Below are positions 54,430 through 63,719 of a stretch of 64,000 nt of DNA, one piece after another. How positions within the stretch are numbered: position 1 is the first letter of the stretch; every line of letters begins with the position of its first letter. The stretch comes from Streptomyces echinoruber. GTDB taxonomy: Bacteria; Actinomycetota; Actinomycetes; Streptomycetales; Streptomycetaceae. The DNA lies in NCBI RefSeq assembly GCF_014651135.1, contig NZ_BMWH01000007.1, positions 62,001 through 126,000 of the forward strand. Reading direction: 5' to 3'. The notes under the pieces were generated by a model. It did no database searches. It was not told the DNA's origin and saw nothing but the letters and a program-made list of their open reading frames with translations. The translations under genes and the position numbers were made by a program.

Positions 54430-54726
54430 GTGAGGTCTTCCGCTTGTTCCGGGTCAGGAGTACAAAGGTCTTGAAGGCCCGCGAGAGGCAAGGACATCCG
54501 GGAGGATCACCCCCAGACGTATTCGGCTCCACGGACCGAGCATGAACACCGAGCACCCACGCGACGTCGACCCGTCGATTACGGGCCAGCCGCACCAGGT
54601 GACGGGCGAAGTTCCCGACCTGATGGGCACGATTCGAGGACGCTTGGTAACTCGGTGATCATGCCAGCGGCGGTACGACGAGTCGTACCGCCGCAACTCT
54701 GTCTGGCCCCCGCCGGGGGCCTTTTA
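54430..54726 (+). ncRNA. Ms1/6S-like RNA (scr3559-type)
   Basis: A roughly 300-nt region without a convincing gene lies between the HAD gene and the Fic-like gene. It is preceded by an AT-rich promoter-like stretch (TTGAAC at 54406-54411) and ends in a hairpin (54667-54694, GCGGCGGTACGAC and its complement) and an intrinsic terminator. S. coelicolor encodes the 6S-like scr3559 RNA at the same place, and M. tuberculosis the Ms1 homologue MTS2823 beside Rv3661. Ms1 binds core RNA polymerase. The assignment rests on synteny and terminator; I did not align the RNA. Ends are approximate. Confidence 0.75.
54705..54725 (+). terminator. Intrinsic terminator of the Ms1/6S-like RNA
   Basis: GGCCCCC-GCC-GGGGGCC (54705-54721) followed by TTTT (54722-54725); one of few classical terminators with a T-run in this window. 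Confidence 0.92.
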
Positions 54727-54800
54727 CCGTTCCGGCCCTTTTCCGGGCCCGCGACGCGCACTCCCGAGCGGCTGCCCGCAAACGGGCCGCCCCGCCCGCC

Positions 54801-55625
54801 TCAGGCGGCGCCCCGCTGCAGGGCCTCGCACACCGCCGTCGACTCGCGCGCGCCGAGTTCCACCGCCCGGCCGCAGTGGGCGATCCAGGCCGCCATGCCC
54901 TCCGGCGTCCCGGAGACGTAGCCCGCGAGGGCGGCCGCGTACGCCTCGCGCCCCTGCTCGGCGTGCCCGACCTCGGCCGGGCAGACGGCCTTGGGGTCCA
55001 GGCCGCTGCCGACCAGGACGATCCGCTGGGCGGCGCGCGCCACCAGGCCGTTGTGGGAGGCGAAGGGGCGCAGCGCGAGGAGTTCGCCGTGCACGACCGC
55101 CGCGGTCACCAGCGCGGGTGCGGAACTGCCCGCCACGATCAGCTCGGCGAGCCCGTCCAGGCGGCCGGACACCTCGGCCGCGCTCGGCAGCGGCAGCTCG
55201 ATCAGGGGCTCGTCGACGGCCTCCCCCTCCCGGCGCGGCCTGCCGACCCAGTCCTCTTTGCCGGCCGCGGCCACCAGGTGCAGCCGGGCCAGCACCCGCA
55301 GGGGCGACTGCCGCCAGATGGTCAGCAACTGGCCCGCCTCGGCGGTCAGTCGCAGCGCCGCGCCCATCACCCGCGCCTCGGCGTCCCCACCGAAGTCCGT
55401 GCGCCGCCGCACCTCCTCCAGGGCCCAGTCGGCCCCGGACAGCGCCGCCGAGCCGCGCGCGCCGCGCAGCGCCGCCTCGGAGGTGATCTCGTTGCTGCGG
55501 CGCCGCATGATCCGGTGCCCGTAGACCCGGTCGACGGCCTTGCGGACGGACTCCACGGAGTCGGCCACCCCCGGGAGCGCACCCAGGGCGGCGAGCGGGT
55601 CGGCGGTCGCGCCTGTCGTACTCAT
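54801..55625 (-). CDS. Fic-fold-like protein with degenerate active site
   Basis: 274-aa protein. A Fic-like helix-loop-helix ALRPFASHNGLVARAA (184-199) resembles HPFxxGNGRxxR but has Arg for the catalytic His and Leu for the conserved Arg. A segment SAALSGAD (59-66) looks like the Fic inhibitory (S/T)xxxE(G/N) helix with Glu changed to Ser. Streptomyces homologues are often called oxidoreductases, for which I see no cofactor motif. ATG at 55623-55625 chosen; the frame is open to 55703. Divergent from the CooC-like gene. Confidence 0.7.
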   Translation of the reverse strand: MSTTGATADPLAALGALPGVADSVESVRKAVDRVYGHRIMRRRSNEITSEAALRGARGSAALSGADWALEEVRRRTDFGGDAEARVMGAALRLTAEAGQLLTIWRQSPLRVLARLHLVAAAGKEDWVGRPRREGEAVDEPLIELPLPSAAEVSGRLDGLAELIVAGSSAPALVTAAVVHGELLALRPFASHNGLVARAAQRIVLVGSGLDPKAVCPAEVGHAEQGREAYAAALAGYVSGTPEGMAAWIAHCGRAVELGARESTAVCEALQRGAA

Positions 55626-55720
55626 GAGTACGACCCTACGCGCGCCCTTGCGCGGCCCCTCGAAGGAGTGGTGTTCTTCACTCCCGCTAGCCACGCACAG
55701 CAATCACACGACTACTCTTT

Positions 55721-56770
55721 GTGAACATGAAAATTGCTTTCGTCGGGAAGGGCGGCAGCGGCAAGACCACCCTGTCGTCCCTGTTCATCCGCCACCTCGC
55801 GACCGCCGGCGCACCGGTCGTCGCGATCGACGCCGACATCAACCAGCACCTGGGAGCGGCACTGGGTCTCGACGAGGCGGAGGCCGCCGCACTGCCGGCG
55901 ATGGGGGACCGGCTCCCGCTGATCAAGGACTGGTTGCGCGGCTCCAACCCGCGCATCCCCTCCGCCGAGGCGATGATCAAGACGACCCCGCCCGGCACGG
56001 GCTCGCGGCTGCTGCGGGTGCGCGAGGACAACCCGGTGTACGACGCCTGCGCACGAGCGGTGGAACTCGACGGCGGCGCGGTCCGTTTGATGGTCACCGG
56101 CCCCTTCACCGACGCCGACCTGGGCGTCGCCTGCTACCACTCCAAGACCGGAGCGGTGGAGCTGTACCTGAACCACCTGGTGGACGGCCGCGACGAGTAC
56201 GTCGTGGTCGACATGACGGCGGGTTCCGACTCCTTCGCCTCCGGCATGTTCACCCGCTTCGACATCACGTTTCTCGTCGCCGAGCCCACCCGGAAGGGGG
56301 TCTCCGTCTATCGCCAGTACAAGGAGTACGCCCGCGACTTCGGCGTCACACTGAAGGTCGTCGGCAACAAGGTGCAAGGACAGGACGACCTCGACTTCCT
56401 GCGCGCCGAGGTCGGCGACGACCTGCTGGTCACGGTGGGGCACTCGGACTGGGTACGCGCCATGGAGAAGGGCCGGCCGCCCCGGTTCGAGCTCCTGGAG
56501 GACGCCAACCGCCGGGCCCTGCAGGTCCTGCGGGCGGCCGCCGACGCGACGTACGGGCTTCGGGACTGGGAGCGCTACACGCGGCAGATGGTGCACTTCC
56601 ACCTCAAGAACGCCCAGTCCTGGGGCAACGCGCGCACCGGCGCCGATCTGGCGGAGCAGGTGGATCCGGGGTTCGTGCTGCGGGAGGACGCGCCGGGCGC
56701 CGAGGACGCGCCGGGCGCCGAGGGGGCGCGGGGCGCCGGCCGGGCCGCGGACACCGTGGCGACCGCCTGA
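55721..56770 (+). CDS. CooC/MinD-like P-loop ATPase
   Basis: 349-aa ATPase of the SIMIBI class: deviant Walker A FVGKGGSGKTTL (7-18), switch VVAIDADINQHLGAALG and VVVDMTAGSDSFASGMF. CooC relatives insert metals into carbon-monoxide dehydrogenase, but none is encoded here, so the client is unknown. The C-terminus has short DAPGAE repeats. GTG at 55721 or ATG at 55727; the short 95-bp gap to the Fic-like gene is a shared divergent promoter. Orthologues follow the Fic-like gene in Streptomyces, suggesting a functional link. Confidence 0.85.
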   Translation: MNMKIAFVGKGGSGKTTLSSLFIRHLATAGAPVVAIDADINQHLGAALGLDEAEAAALPAMGDRLPLIKDWLRGSNPRIPSAEAMIKTTPPGTGSRLLRVREDNPVYDACARAVELDGGAVRLMVTGPFTDADLGVACYHSKTGAVELYLNHLVDGRDEYVVVDMTAGSDSFASGMFTRFDITFLVAEPTRKGVSVYRQYKEYARDFGVTLKVVGNKVQGQDDLDFLRAEVGDDLLVTVGHSDWVRAMEKGRPPRFELLEDANRRALQVLRAAADATYGLRDWERYTRQMVHFHLKNAQSWGNARTGADLAEQVDPGFVLREDAPGAEDAPGAEGARGAGRAADTVATA

Positions 56771-56835
56771 AAGCCGCCGGTCGTGGGCGCGACCGCCCGC
56801 GCGCGACCGGCGGCACGCGGCACCCGTCGCCGGAG

Positions 56836-58110
56836 CTAACGCCTCTCCGCCGGCCCCCCGGGTACGCCCTTCGGAGCCGGGGCCGGGCGGTCCGACAGGA
56901 AGGCCGCCCACCCCTGCTTCGGGGCCTCGCCGACCCGCAGGCCGCGCAGCTTCTCCAGCACCTCCGGGTCCTGGGCGTCGAGCCAGTCGGCGAGCTGCCG
57001 GAAAGAGACGCAGCGCACCTCGGGCCTGCCGCACACGTCCTGGACGACCTTCTCGACGGCCTTCATGTAGGTGCCGCCGTTCCAGGACTCGAAGTGGTTG
57101 CCGATGACGAGAGGCGCACGGTTGCCGTCGTAGGCCCGGGCGAAGCCCTTGAGCAGGCTGTCGCGCATCTGGTTGCCCCAGCGTTCGTACTGGGCGGGAT
57201 CACCCTGGGTCCGGGTGCCGGACTGGTTGACCATGAAGTTGTAGTCCATGGTCAACTGCTCGTAGGAGTGTCCGGGGAAGGGCACGAGCTGCATGGACAG
57301 GTCCCACAGGCCGTTCTTCTTCCGGGGCCACACCTGGTTGTTGACGCCGCTGCTGTCGTAGCGGAAGCCCAGCTCGCGGGCTGCCCTGACGAAGTTCTTC
57401 TGCCCCTCCAGGCAGGGTGTGCGGGCGCCGACGAGTTCCCGGTCGTAGTCGAAGGGCAGCGGGGCCGCGTCCTTCATGCCGGTGTTGGTCTTCCACGACT
57501 TCACGAACTGCTTGGCCTGCTCGATCTCGCTCTTCCACTCCTCCACCGACCACTGGCCGACGCCGCCGTCAGCGCCGCAGAAGTGGCCGTTGAAGTGGGT
57601 GCCGATCTCGTTGCCCTCCAGCCACGCCAGGCGCAATTGCCGGACGGTGTCGGCGATGCCCTGCTCGTTGTTGAAACCGATGTCCGAGCGGCCCGGCGAG
57701 TGCCGCGGCGGCCGGTACAGCCCGCGCTTCTCCTCGGGCAGCAGATAGACGCCGCTGAGGAAGAACGTCATGGTCGCGTGATTGTCCTTGGCGACCTGGC
57801 GGAAACGGGAGAACAGTTTCTGGCTGTCCTCACCGGCGCCGTCCCAGGAGAACACCACGAACTGCGGCGGCCTCTGGCCGGGCTTCAGCCGTTCGGGGCG
57901 GGGCAGATGAGGCTGGGGCCCGGTGTAGGCGGTGGAGCCGTCGCCGATCAGCTGGACGGCGCTGCCCGGCCGGGGGGCCGCGGGTTCCGCCTTCTGCGGA
58001 CCGGGGGCTCCTTGCCTCACCCCGTCGCCGGCGCCCGCCCCGCAACCGGCCAGCGACACGGCGCACGCCGCGGCCACGGCACCGACGGCGATCCTCTGGG
58101 TGGCGGCCAT
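56836..58110 (-). CDS. Polysaccharide deacetylase-like lipoprotein
   Basis: 424-aa lipoprotein, lipobox LAGC (Cys23). The mature region carries a NodB-like start QFVVFSWDGAGED and a GNEIGTHFNGHFCG segment with His residues where carbohydrate esterase 4 enzymes bind metal. Further conserved blocks include VIGNHFESWNGG. The second Asp of the usual TFDD motif is replaced by Gly, so activity is uncertain. Divergent from the SulP fusion gene. Confidence 0.82.
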   Translation of the reverse strand: MAATQRIAVGAVAAACAVSLAGCGAGAGDGVRQGAPGPQKAEPAAPRPGSAVQLIGDGSTAYTGPQPHLPRPERLKPGQRPPQFVVFSWDGAGEDSQKLFSRFRQVAKDNHATMTFFLSGVYLLPEEKRGLYRPPRHSPGRSDIGFNNEQGIADTVRQLRLAWLEGNEIGTHFNGHFCGADGGVGQWSVEEWKSEIEQAKQFVKSWKTNTGMKDAAPLPFDYDRELVGARTPCLEGQKNFVRAARELGFRYDSSGVNNQVWPRKKNGLWDLSMQLVPFPGHSYEQLTMDYNFMVNQSGTRTQGDPAQYERWGNQMRDSLLKGFARAYDGNRAPLVIGNHFESWNGGTYMKAVEKVVQDVCGRPEVRCVSFRQLADWLDAQDPEVLEKLRGLRVGEAPKQGWAAFLSDRPAPAPKGVPGGPAERR

Positions 58111-58229
58111 GTCCCGCTCACCTTCTTCCTTCTCTCGACCAACGCTGACGAGGGCGTTTTCCGGTGACGCACCGGAAGTGCCGACAGCGCCGCCAAGGTC
58201 GCACGGATCAGAGAAGGAATGAGCAAGAC

Positions 58230-58340
58230 AAGCCGATTAAATGATTTATTCATCCACTTGAGTGATTCATTGACCCATTCGCACAGAAAGACTATGCCTA
58301 GCCTTTACTCGACATTACTATTCATTTACTAGTCCTTGAA
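58230..58340. promoter_or_regulatory. AT-rich divergent promoter region
   Basis: About 110 bp with markedly low GC between the deacetylase-like and SulP genes. TTGACC (58270-58275), 17 nt, then TATGCC (58293-58298) is a good promoter for the SulP gene. The 285-bp gap otherwise shows nothing. Confidence 0.6.
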
Positions 58341-58395
58341 CTGTGCCACTTCATCCCGCCGCTGTACGCCGTAACCGACGGAGGAGACGGGAACC

Positions 58396-61014
58396 ATGAC
58401 AGCCTGCGTCCCCACCCGAGCCGAACGCACCCACCAACCCCACAGTCCACCGCCACCCCCGCGCCGCCGCCCCCGCATCGCGGGCGCGGACGTGTCGGCC
58501 GCCGTCGCGGTCTTCCTGATCGCCCTGCCCCTGTCCCTCGGCATCGCGCTGGCCACCGGCGCGCCCCTGCAGGCCGGCCTCGTCGCCGCGGCCGTCGGCG
58601 GCATCGTCGCCGGCCGGCTCGGCGGCTCCCCGCTGCAGGTCAGCGGACCGGCCGCCGGACTCACCGTGGTCACGGCGGACCTGATCCACCGCTACGGCTG
58701 GCGCACCACCTGTGCCATCACCGTCCTCGCCGGCCTCGCCCAACTCGGCCTGGGCTGCCTGCGCGTGGCACGCACCGCGCTCGCCGTCAGCCCGGCTGTC
58801 GTGCACGGCATGCTCGCCGGCATCGGCGTGACGATCGCCGTCGCCCAGCTGCACATCGTCCTCGGCGGCAGCCCCGAGAGCTCCGTCCTGGACAACATCC
58901 GCGCTCTGCCCGCCCAGTTGGCGGCCCTGCACCCCGCCGCCGTGTCGATCAGCGTCCTCACGCTCGCCCTGCTGCTGGCGTGGCCGCGGCTGCCCGGCCG
59001 GGCGGGCCGCCTGCTGCGCACGGTTCCGGCCGCGCTGGTCGCCGTCGCCGGAGCCGCCGCCACCGCCGCGCTCACCGGCCTCACCCTGCCCAGGGTGGAC
59101 CTGCCGTCCTGGCGCAGCCACGCCCTGGCCGGACTGCCCGAGGGCCCGCTGCCGGGCCTCGTCGCCGCCGTGCTGACCACCACGCTGGTGTGCAGCGTGC
59201 AGTCGCTGCTGGGCGCGGTCGCCGTGGACAAACTGGCCGCCGGCCGCCCCGGTACGGCCGTCCGCGTCCCTCGCTCCGACCTCGACCGCGAACTGCTCGG
59301 TCAGGGCGCCGCCAACGTCATCTCGGGGGCGCTCGGCGGACTGCCGGTCGCCGGCGTCGCCGTGCGGAGTTCGGCGAACGTGCGGGCGGGTGCCGTCAGC
59401 CGGAACTCCACGGTGCTGCACGGCGTTCTGGTAGTAGTCGCCGCGCTGCTGATGGCCCCGGCCCTGGAACTCATCCCGCTCGCCTCCCTCGCCGCCCTGG
59501 TGCTGACCGTCGGCATCCAGATGGTGTCGCTGCACCACATCCGCACGGTGACCCGCCACCGCGAGGCACTGGTGTACGCCGCCACCACCCTCGGCGTGGT
59601 GCTCCTCGGCGTCCTGGAGGGTGTGGCGCTCGGAGTCGCCGTGGCCGTCGCCGTCGCCCTCCACCGCCTCACCCGCACCCGTATCACGCACGACGAGAAG
59701 GAAGGAGTCCACCACGTACGCGTCCGAGGCCAGTTGACGTTCCTCGCGGTGCCGCGGCTCAGCCGGGTCCTGCACCTCGTGCCCCAAGGTGCCCACACCA
59801 TCGTGGAGTTGGACGGTTCGTTCATGGACCACGCGGTGTACGAGTCACTGCAGGACTGGCAGAAGACGCACACCGCGCGGGGCGGCACCGCGCGGGTGAC
59901 CGGCCTGTGCGCCGGAGTCCGTGCCCCTTCCGGGGAGTCGGCCGCCTCCGCCGAACTCCACGCCCCGCCCGCCCACGAGTTCCCCGCTCGACCGGAGTCC
60001 TCTGAACAACTGGAGTCCTCTGAACAACCGGAGTCCTCTGACCGACTGAAGTCCTCTGATCGACCGGACACACCCACTCAGCCGGACACGCACCCCCGCC
60101 CCGCCCGCCCGGAGCCCTCGATCGCAACGGCGCCGTCCGCCGCCCCGAAGCTCCCGGAACTCCCAGAGTTTCCAGGACTCCCAGGGTTCCCAGAGCTCCC
60201 CGAACTCCCGAAGCCCCCGGGCAGCCCGAACCCGGCCGGTGGCGCCGGCGGCCACTCGCTGACGAGGGGAATCCGCGCGTTCCAGCGCCACACCGCACCG
60301 CTGGTGCGGGACGAGTTGGCGCGGCTGGCCCGCGAGGGACAGCGTCCCCAGCAGCTCTTCCTCACCTGCGCCGACTCACGGCTCGTGACGTCGATGATCA
60401 CCGCCAGTGGTCCCGGCGACCTCTTCGTCGTGCGCAACGTCGGCAACCTGGTACCGCTGCCCGGCGAGGAGAGCGGAGACGACTCGGTGGCGGCGGCGAT
60501 CGAGTACGCGGTGGATGTGCTGAAGGTGCGGTCGATCACCGTGTGCGGGCACTCCGGGTGTGGCGCCATGCAGGCGCTGCTCACCTCCCGTCCCTCGGGC
60601 GCCCGTACCCCGCTCAGGCGCTGGCTGAGACACGGGCGGCCCAGCCTGGAGCGGTTGTCCGGAGGCGTTCGGCCCCGGCCGAGGCTGGCCGATCGGCGGC
60701 CCGCCGACGCGGTGGAGCAGTTGTGCCTGGCCAACGTCGTCCAGCAGCTGGACCACCTGCGGGCGCACGAGGCGGTGGCCCGGGCCGTGCGAGGCGGGGT
60801 GCTGGAGGTGCACGGGATGTACTTCGACGTGGGCGAGGCACAGGCGTACCTGCTCACCGAGAAAGAGGACGGGGAAGCGGTGTTCACCCGGGTGACGGCG
60901 GACCCGACGAGCACGAAAACCACCCACTCGGGGGCAGGAAGCAGCTCGGGTCCGAGAGGTTCGAGAGGTTCGAGGAGACAGACCCGCACGGAGCAGACGC
61001 ACAGCTCCGGCTGA
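58396..61014 (+). CDS. SulP anion transporter-beta-carbonic anhydrase fusion
   Basis: 872-aa membrane protein. Residues about 30-425 form a SulP transporter (AVFLIALPLSLGIALATGAP, GGSPLQVSGPAAGLTVV), followed by a short STAS-like segment. A low-complexity linker (about 530-620) has SSEQ/SSDR and LPELPEFPGLP repeats. A C-terminal beta-carbonic anhydrase has zinc ligands Cys658 (FLTCADSR), His719 and Cys722 (CGHSGCG). The fusion predicts uptake of bicarbonate (or another anion) coupled to CO2/bicarbonate interconversion. GGAGGAGACGG lies just before the ATG. Confidence 0.92.
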   Translation: MTACVPTRAERTHQPHSPPPPPRRRPRIAGADVSAAVAVFLIALPLSLGIALATGAPLQAGLVAAAVGGIVAGRLGGSPLQVSGPAAGLTVVTADLIHRYGWRTTCAITVLAGLAQLGLGCLRVARTALAVSPAVVHGMLAGIGVTIAVAQLHIVLGGSPESSVLDNIRALPAQLAALHPAAVSISVLTLALLLAWPRLPGRAGRLLRTVPAALVAVAGAAATAALTGLTLPRVDLPSWRSHALAGLPEGPLPGLVAAVLTTTLVCSVQSLLGAVAVDKLAAGRPGTAVRVPRSDLDRELLGQGAANVISGALGGLPVAGVAVRSSANVRAGAVSRNSTVLHGVLVVVAALLMAPALELIPLASLAALVLTVGIQMVSLHHIRTVTRHREALVYAATTLGVVLLGVLEGVALGVAVAVAVALHRLTRTRITHDEKEGVHHVRVRGQLTFLAVPRLSRVLHLVPQGAHTIVELDGSFMDHAVYESLQDWQKTHTARGGTARVTGLCAGVRAPSGESAASAELHAPPAHEFPARPESSEQLESSEQPESSDRLKSSDRPDTPTQPDTHPRPARPEPSIATAPSAAPKLPELPEFPGLPGFPELPELPKPPGSPNPAGGAGGHSLTRGIRAFQRHTAPLVRDELARLAREGQRPQQLFLTCADSRLVTSMITASGPGDLFVVRNVGNLVPLPGEESGDDSVAAAIEYAVDVLKVRSITVCGHSGCGAMQALLTSRPSGARTPLRRWLRHGRPSLERLSGGVRPRPRLADRRPADAVEQLCLANVVQQLDHLRAHEAVARAVRGGVLEVHGMYFDVGEAQAYLLTEKEDGEAVFTRVTADPTSTKTTHSGAGSSSGPRGSRGSRRQTRTEQTHSSG

Positions 61015-61410
61015 GCCAACCGGGTCACTCACGGCCGCTCACGGCCACTCACGCCAACGCGAGCCGGTGAACAACAGAGTTGGGGCGGGAGGAAACAGAC
61101 ATCCAGAACATCCAGAAAAGAGGCGGGCATCCCGGGGAAGCCCCCGGAGGGAGCAGTCACCGGTATCGGTGAAACACCCGCCGACCCCGAACAAGCAGCC
61201 ACCGACGAGTTCCCGCTCCGTTCTCGCCCACCAGCCCCCGCCCCACCTACCAGCACCCGCCCCCCGACCGGCCGGATCCGCTTCCCAGCACGGCCGAGTC
61301 CACCCCCTCCCCTACCAACACTCGCCCTTCGCACATGTGACCCCTTACACCTGAACCCCGCCCCCATCCCGTCCGTGACCTCGGTTGACGGATCATTCAC
61401 CCGACCGCAC

Positions 61411-61426
61411 ACAGGTCTAAACCAAT
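61411..61426. promoter_or_regulatory. DasR-type (dre) operator-like palindrome before acsA
   Basis: ACAGGTCTAAACCAAT matches the DasR consensus ACTGGTCTAGACCAGT at 13 of 16 positions. It lies 88 nt before the acsA start, just after TTGACG (61384-61389). The rest of the 61015-61410 gap shows only CTCACGGCC repeats and Pro-codon-like sequence. Confidence 0.5.
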
Positions 61427-61513
61427 TACCGGATCAGCCCTTGTCACCGAGCCGTCCGGTCTGGTGAGCTGTGGTCTGGGACACAGCGGACACCCTCACT
61501 TACGGGAGATGTC

Positions 61514-63469
61514 GTGAGCAACGAAAGCCTGGCCAACCTGCTGAAGGAAGAGCGCAGGTTCGCACCCCCCGCAGACCTGGCCGCCCACGCCAATGTCACC
61601 GCGGAGGCGTATGAACAGGCCAAGGCTGACCGGCTCGGCTTCTGGGCCGCGCAGGCCCGCCGGCTGACCTGGGCCAAGGAGCCGAGCGAGACCCTGGACT
61701 GGTCCAACCCGCCGTTCGCGAAGTGGTTCAAGGACGGCACGCTGAACGTGGCGTACAACTGCGTCGACCGGCACGTGGAGGCCGGCCTCGGCGACCGGGT
61801 GGCCGTCCACTTCGAGGGCGAGCCCGGCGACAGCCGCGCGATCACCTACGCCCAGCTCAAGGACGAGGTGTGCAGGGCCGCCAACGCCCTCACCGAGCTG
61901 GGCGTGCGGAAGGGCGACCGGGTCGCGATCTACATGCCGATGATCCCGGAGACCGTCGTCGCCATGCTGGCCTGCGCCCGCATCGGCGCCCCGCACTCGG
62001 TCGTCTTCGGCGGCTTCTCCGCCGACGCGCTCGCCACCCGCATCCAGGACGCCGACGCGCGGGTGGTCATCACCGCCGACGGCGGCTGGCGGCGGGGCAA
62101 GCCGTCCGCGCTCAAGCCGGCCGTCGACGACGCGGTCCAGCGCGCCGGCAACGTCGAGCACGTGCTGGTGGTCCGCCGCACCGGCCAGGAGGTCGCCTGG
62201 ACCGAGGGCCGGGACGTGTGGTGGCACGACCTGGTCGGCCGGCAGCCGGCACAGCACACGCCGGAGGCGTTCGAGGCGGAGCACCCGCTGTTCATCCTCT
62301 ACACCTCGGGCACGACGGGGAAGCCGAAGGGCATCCTGCACACCTCCGGCGGCTACCTGACGCAGACGTCCTACACCCACTGGGCGGTGTTCGACCTCAA
62401 GCCGGAGACCGACGTGTACTGGTGCACCGCCGACGTCGGCTGGGTGACCGGGCACTCGTACATCGTCTACGGGCCGCTGTCGAACGGCGCCACGCAGGTG
62501 CTGTACGAGGGCACCCCGGACACCCCGCACCAGGGCCGCTTCTGGGAGATCGTCCAGAAGTACAAGGTGTCGATCCTCTACACCGCGCCGACGGCGATCC
62601 GCACGTTCATGAAGTGGGGCGACGACATCCCCGCCAAGTTCGACCTGTCCTCCCTGCGCATCCTGGGCTCGGTGGGCGAGCCGATCAACCCGGAGGCGTG
62701 GGTGTGGTACCGGAAGAACATCGGCGGCGACCGGACACCGGTCGTGGACACCTGGTGGCAGACCGAGACCGGGTCGATGATGATCTCGCCGCTGCCGGGC
62801 GTGACGGAGGCCAAGCCGGGCTCCGCCCAGCGCCCGCTGCCCGGCATCTCCGCGACCGTGGTGGACGACGAGGGCAACGAGGTGCCCAACGGCGGCGGCG
62901 GTTACCTGGTGCTGACCGAGCCGTGGCCGTCGATGCTGCGCACCATCTGGGGCGACGACCAGCGGTTCGTCGACACCTACTGGTCCCGCTTCGAGGGCCG
63001 CTACTTCGCCGGGGACGGCGCCAAGAAGGACGAGGACGGCGACATCTGGCTGCTGGGCCGGGTCGACGACGTCATGCTCGTGTCCGGGCACAACATCTCC
63101 ACCACCGAGGTGGAGTCGGCGCTGGTCTCCCACCCGTCGGTGGCTGAGGCGGCCGTCGTCGGTGCCGCCGACGAGACGACCGGGCAGGCGATCGTCGCCT
63201 TCGTGATCCTGCGCGGCGCGGTGGCGGAGACCGAGGACCTGGTCGCCGAGCTGCGCCAGCACGTCGGCGCCACGCTCGGCCCGATCGCCAAGCCCAAGCG
63301 GATCCTGCCGGTCGCCGAGCTGCCCAAGACCCGCTCCGGCAAGATCATGCGCCGCCTGCTGCGCGACGTCGCCGAAAACCGCGAACTCGGCGACGTCACC
63401 ACGCTGACGGACTCCACGGTGATGGACCTCATCCAGGCCAAGCTGCCCAAGGCGCCCAGCGAGGACTGA
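61514..63469 (+). CDS. acsA: Acetyl-CoA synthetase
   Basis: 651-aa AMP-forming acyl-CoA synthetase that activates acetate for the TCA cycle and acetylation. Core motif [18 protein letters not shown], the acetate pocket region [14 protein letters not shown], motif [14 protein letters not shown], the hinge [16 protein letters not shown] and the acetyl-lysine site [11 protein letters not shown] (Lys610), where acetylation inactivates the enzyme. GTG start with GGGAG 7 nt before it. Probably controlled through the operator-like site upstream. Confidence 0.96.
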   Translation: MSNESLANLLKEERRFAPPADLAAHANVTAEAYEQAKADRLGFWAAQARRLTWAKEPSETLDWSNPPFAKWFKDGTLNVAYNCVDRHVEAGLGDRVAVHFEGEPGDSRAITYAQLKDEVCRAANALTELGVRKGDRVAIYMPMIPETVVAMLACARIGAPHSVVFGGFSADALATRIQDADARVVITADGGWRRGKPSALKPAVDDAVQRAGNVEHVLVVRRTGQEVAWTEGRDVWWHDLVGRQPAQHTPEAFEAEHPLFILYTSGTTGKPKGILHTSGGYLTQTSYTHWAVFDLKPETDVYWCTADVGWVTGHSYIVYGPLSNGATQVLYEGTPDTPHQGRFWEIVQKYKVSILYTAPTAIRTFMKWGDDIPAKFDLSSLRILGSVGEPINPEAWVWYRKNIGGDRTPVVDTWWQTETGSMMISPLPGVTEAKPGSAQRPLPGISATVVDDEGNEVPNGGGGYLVLTEPWPSMLRTIWGDDQRFVDTYWSRFEGRYFAGDGAKKDEDGDIWLLGRVDDVMLVSGHNISTTEVESALVSHPSVAEAAVVGAADETTGQAIVAFVILRGAVAETEDLVAELRQHVGATLGPIAKPKRILPVAELPKTRSGKIMRRLLRDVAENRELGDVTTLTDSTVMDLIQAKLPKAPSED

Positions 63470-63482
63470 CGGCAGAGGGAGT

Positions 63483-63512
63483 CGTACGGCCCCGAAGCCG
63501 CGGGGCCGTACG
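63483..63512 (+). terminator. Terminator after acsA
   Basis: Perfect 11-bp stem CGTACGGCCCC / GGGGCCGTACG with an 8-nt loop, 13 nt after the stop. Confidence 0.85.
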
Positions 63513-63563
63513 GCGGTGGACGCGTGAGCACGGCGGGAGGCGGGAGTAGGACCGCCTCCCGAG

Positions 63564-63597
63564 GGGCACCCGGTGGCCGAGGCGGCACCGGGTGCCC
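63564..63597 (+). terminator. Second hairpin between acsA and nhaA
   Basis: Perfect 12-bp stem GGGCACCCGGTG / CACCGGGTGCCC with a 10-nt loop, followed by TTCC. Confidence 0.75.
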
Positions 63598-63639
63598 TTC
63601 CATGTCCGGCCCGGAGAGCACTGGCCCCGGCGCCACACC

Positions 63640-63719
63640 TTAGGTAAACTAATTAAATCAGGTGTGCCGGGAAGTCTGGTCGGCAAGCTGCTCCCTCCTG
63701 CCCGACGACGGAGGCTCCC
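63640..63719 (+). promoter_or_regulatory. AT-rich promoter and possible structured leader of nhaA
   Basis: A very AT-rich stretch (ACCTTAGGTAAACTAATTAAAT) is followed by TGCCGGGAAGTCTGGTCGGCA, which can fold into a small hairpin, and by GGAGGC 5 nt before the GTG. It could be a cis-acting leader for a Na+/H+ antiporter; I cannot assign it to a known riboswitch class. Confidence 0.4.

Noticed and set aside
54542..54658. 38-codon frame starting MNTEHPRDVDPS on the + strand
   Set aside because: It lies inside the Ms1/6S-like RNA region, has low third-position GC for this genome and no good ribosome site.
63642..63660. Iron-box-like TTAGGTAAACTAA upstream of nhaA
   Set aside because: Only the first half matches the DmdR/IdeR consensus and nhaA is not an expected iron gene; probably just the AT-rich promoter.
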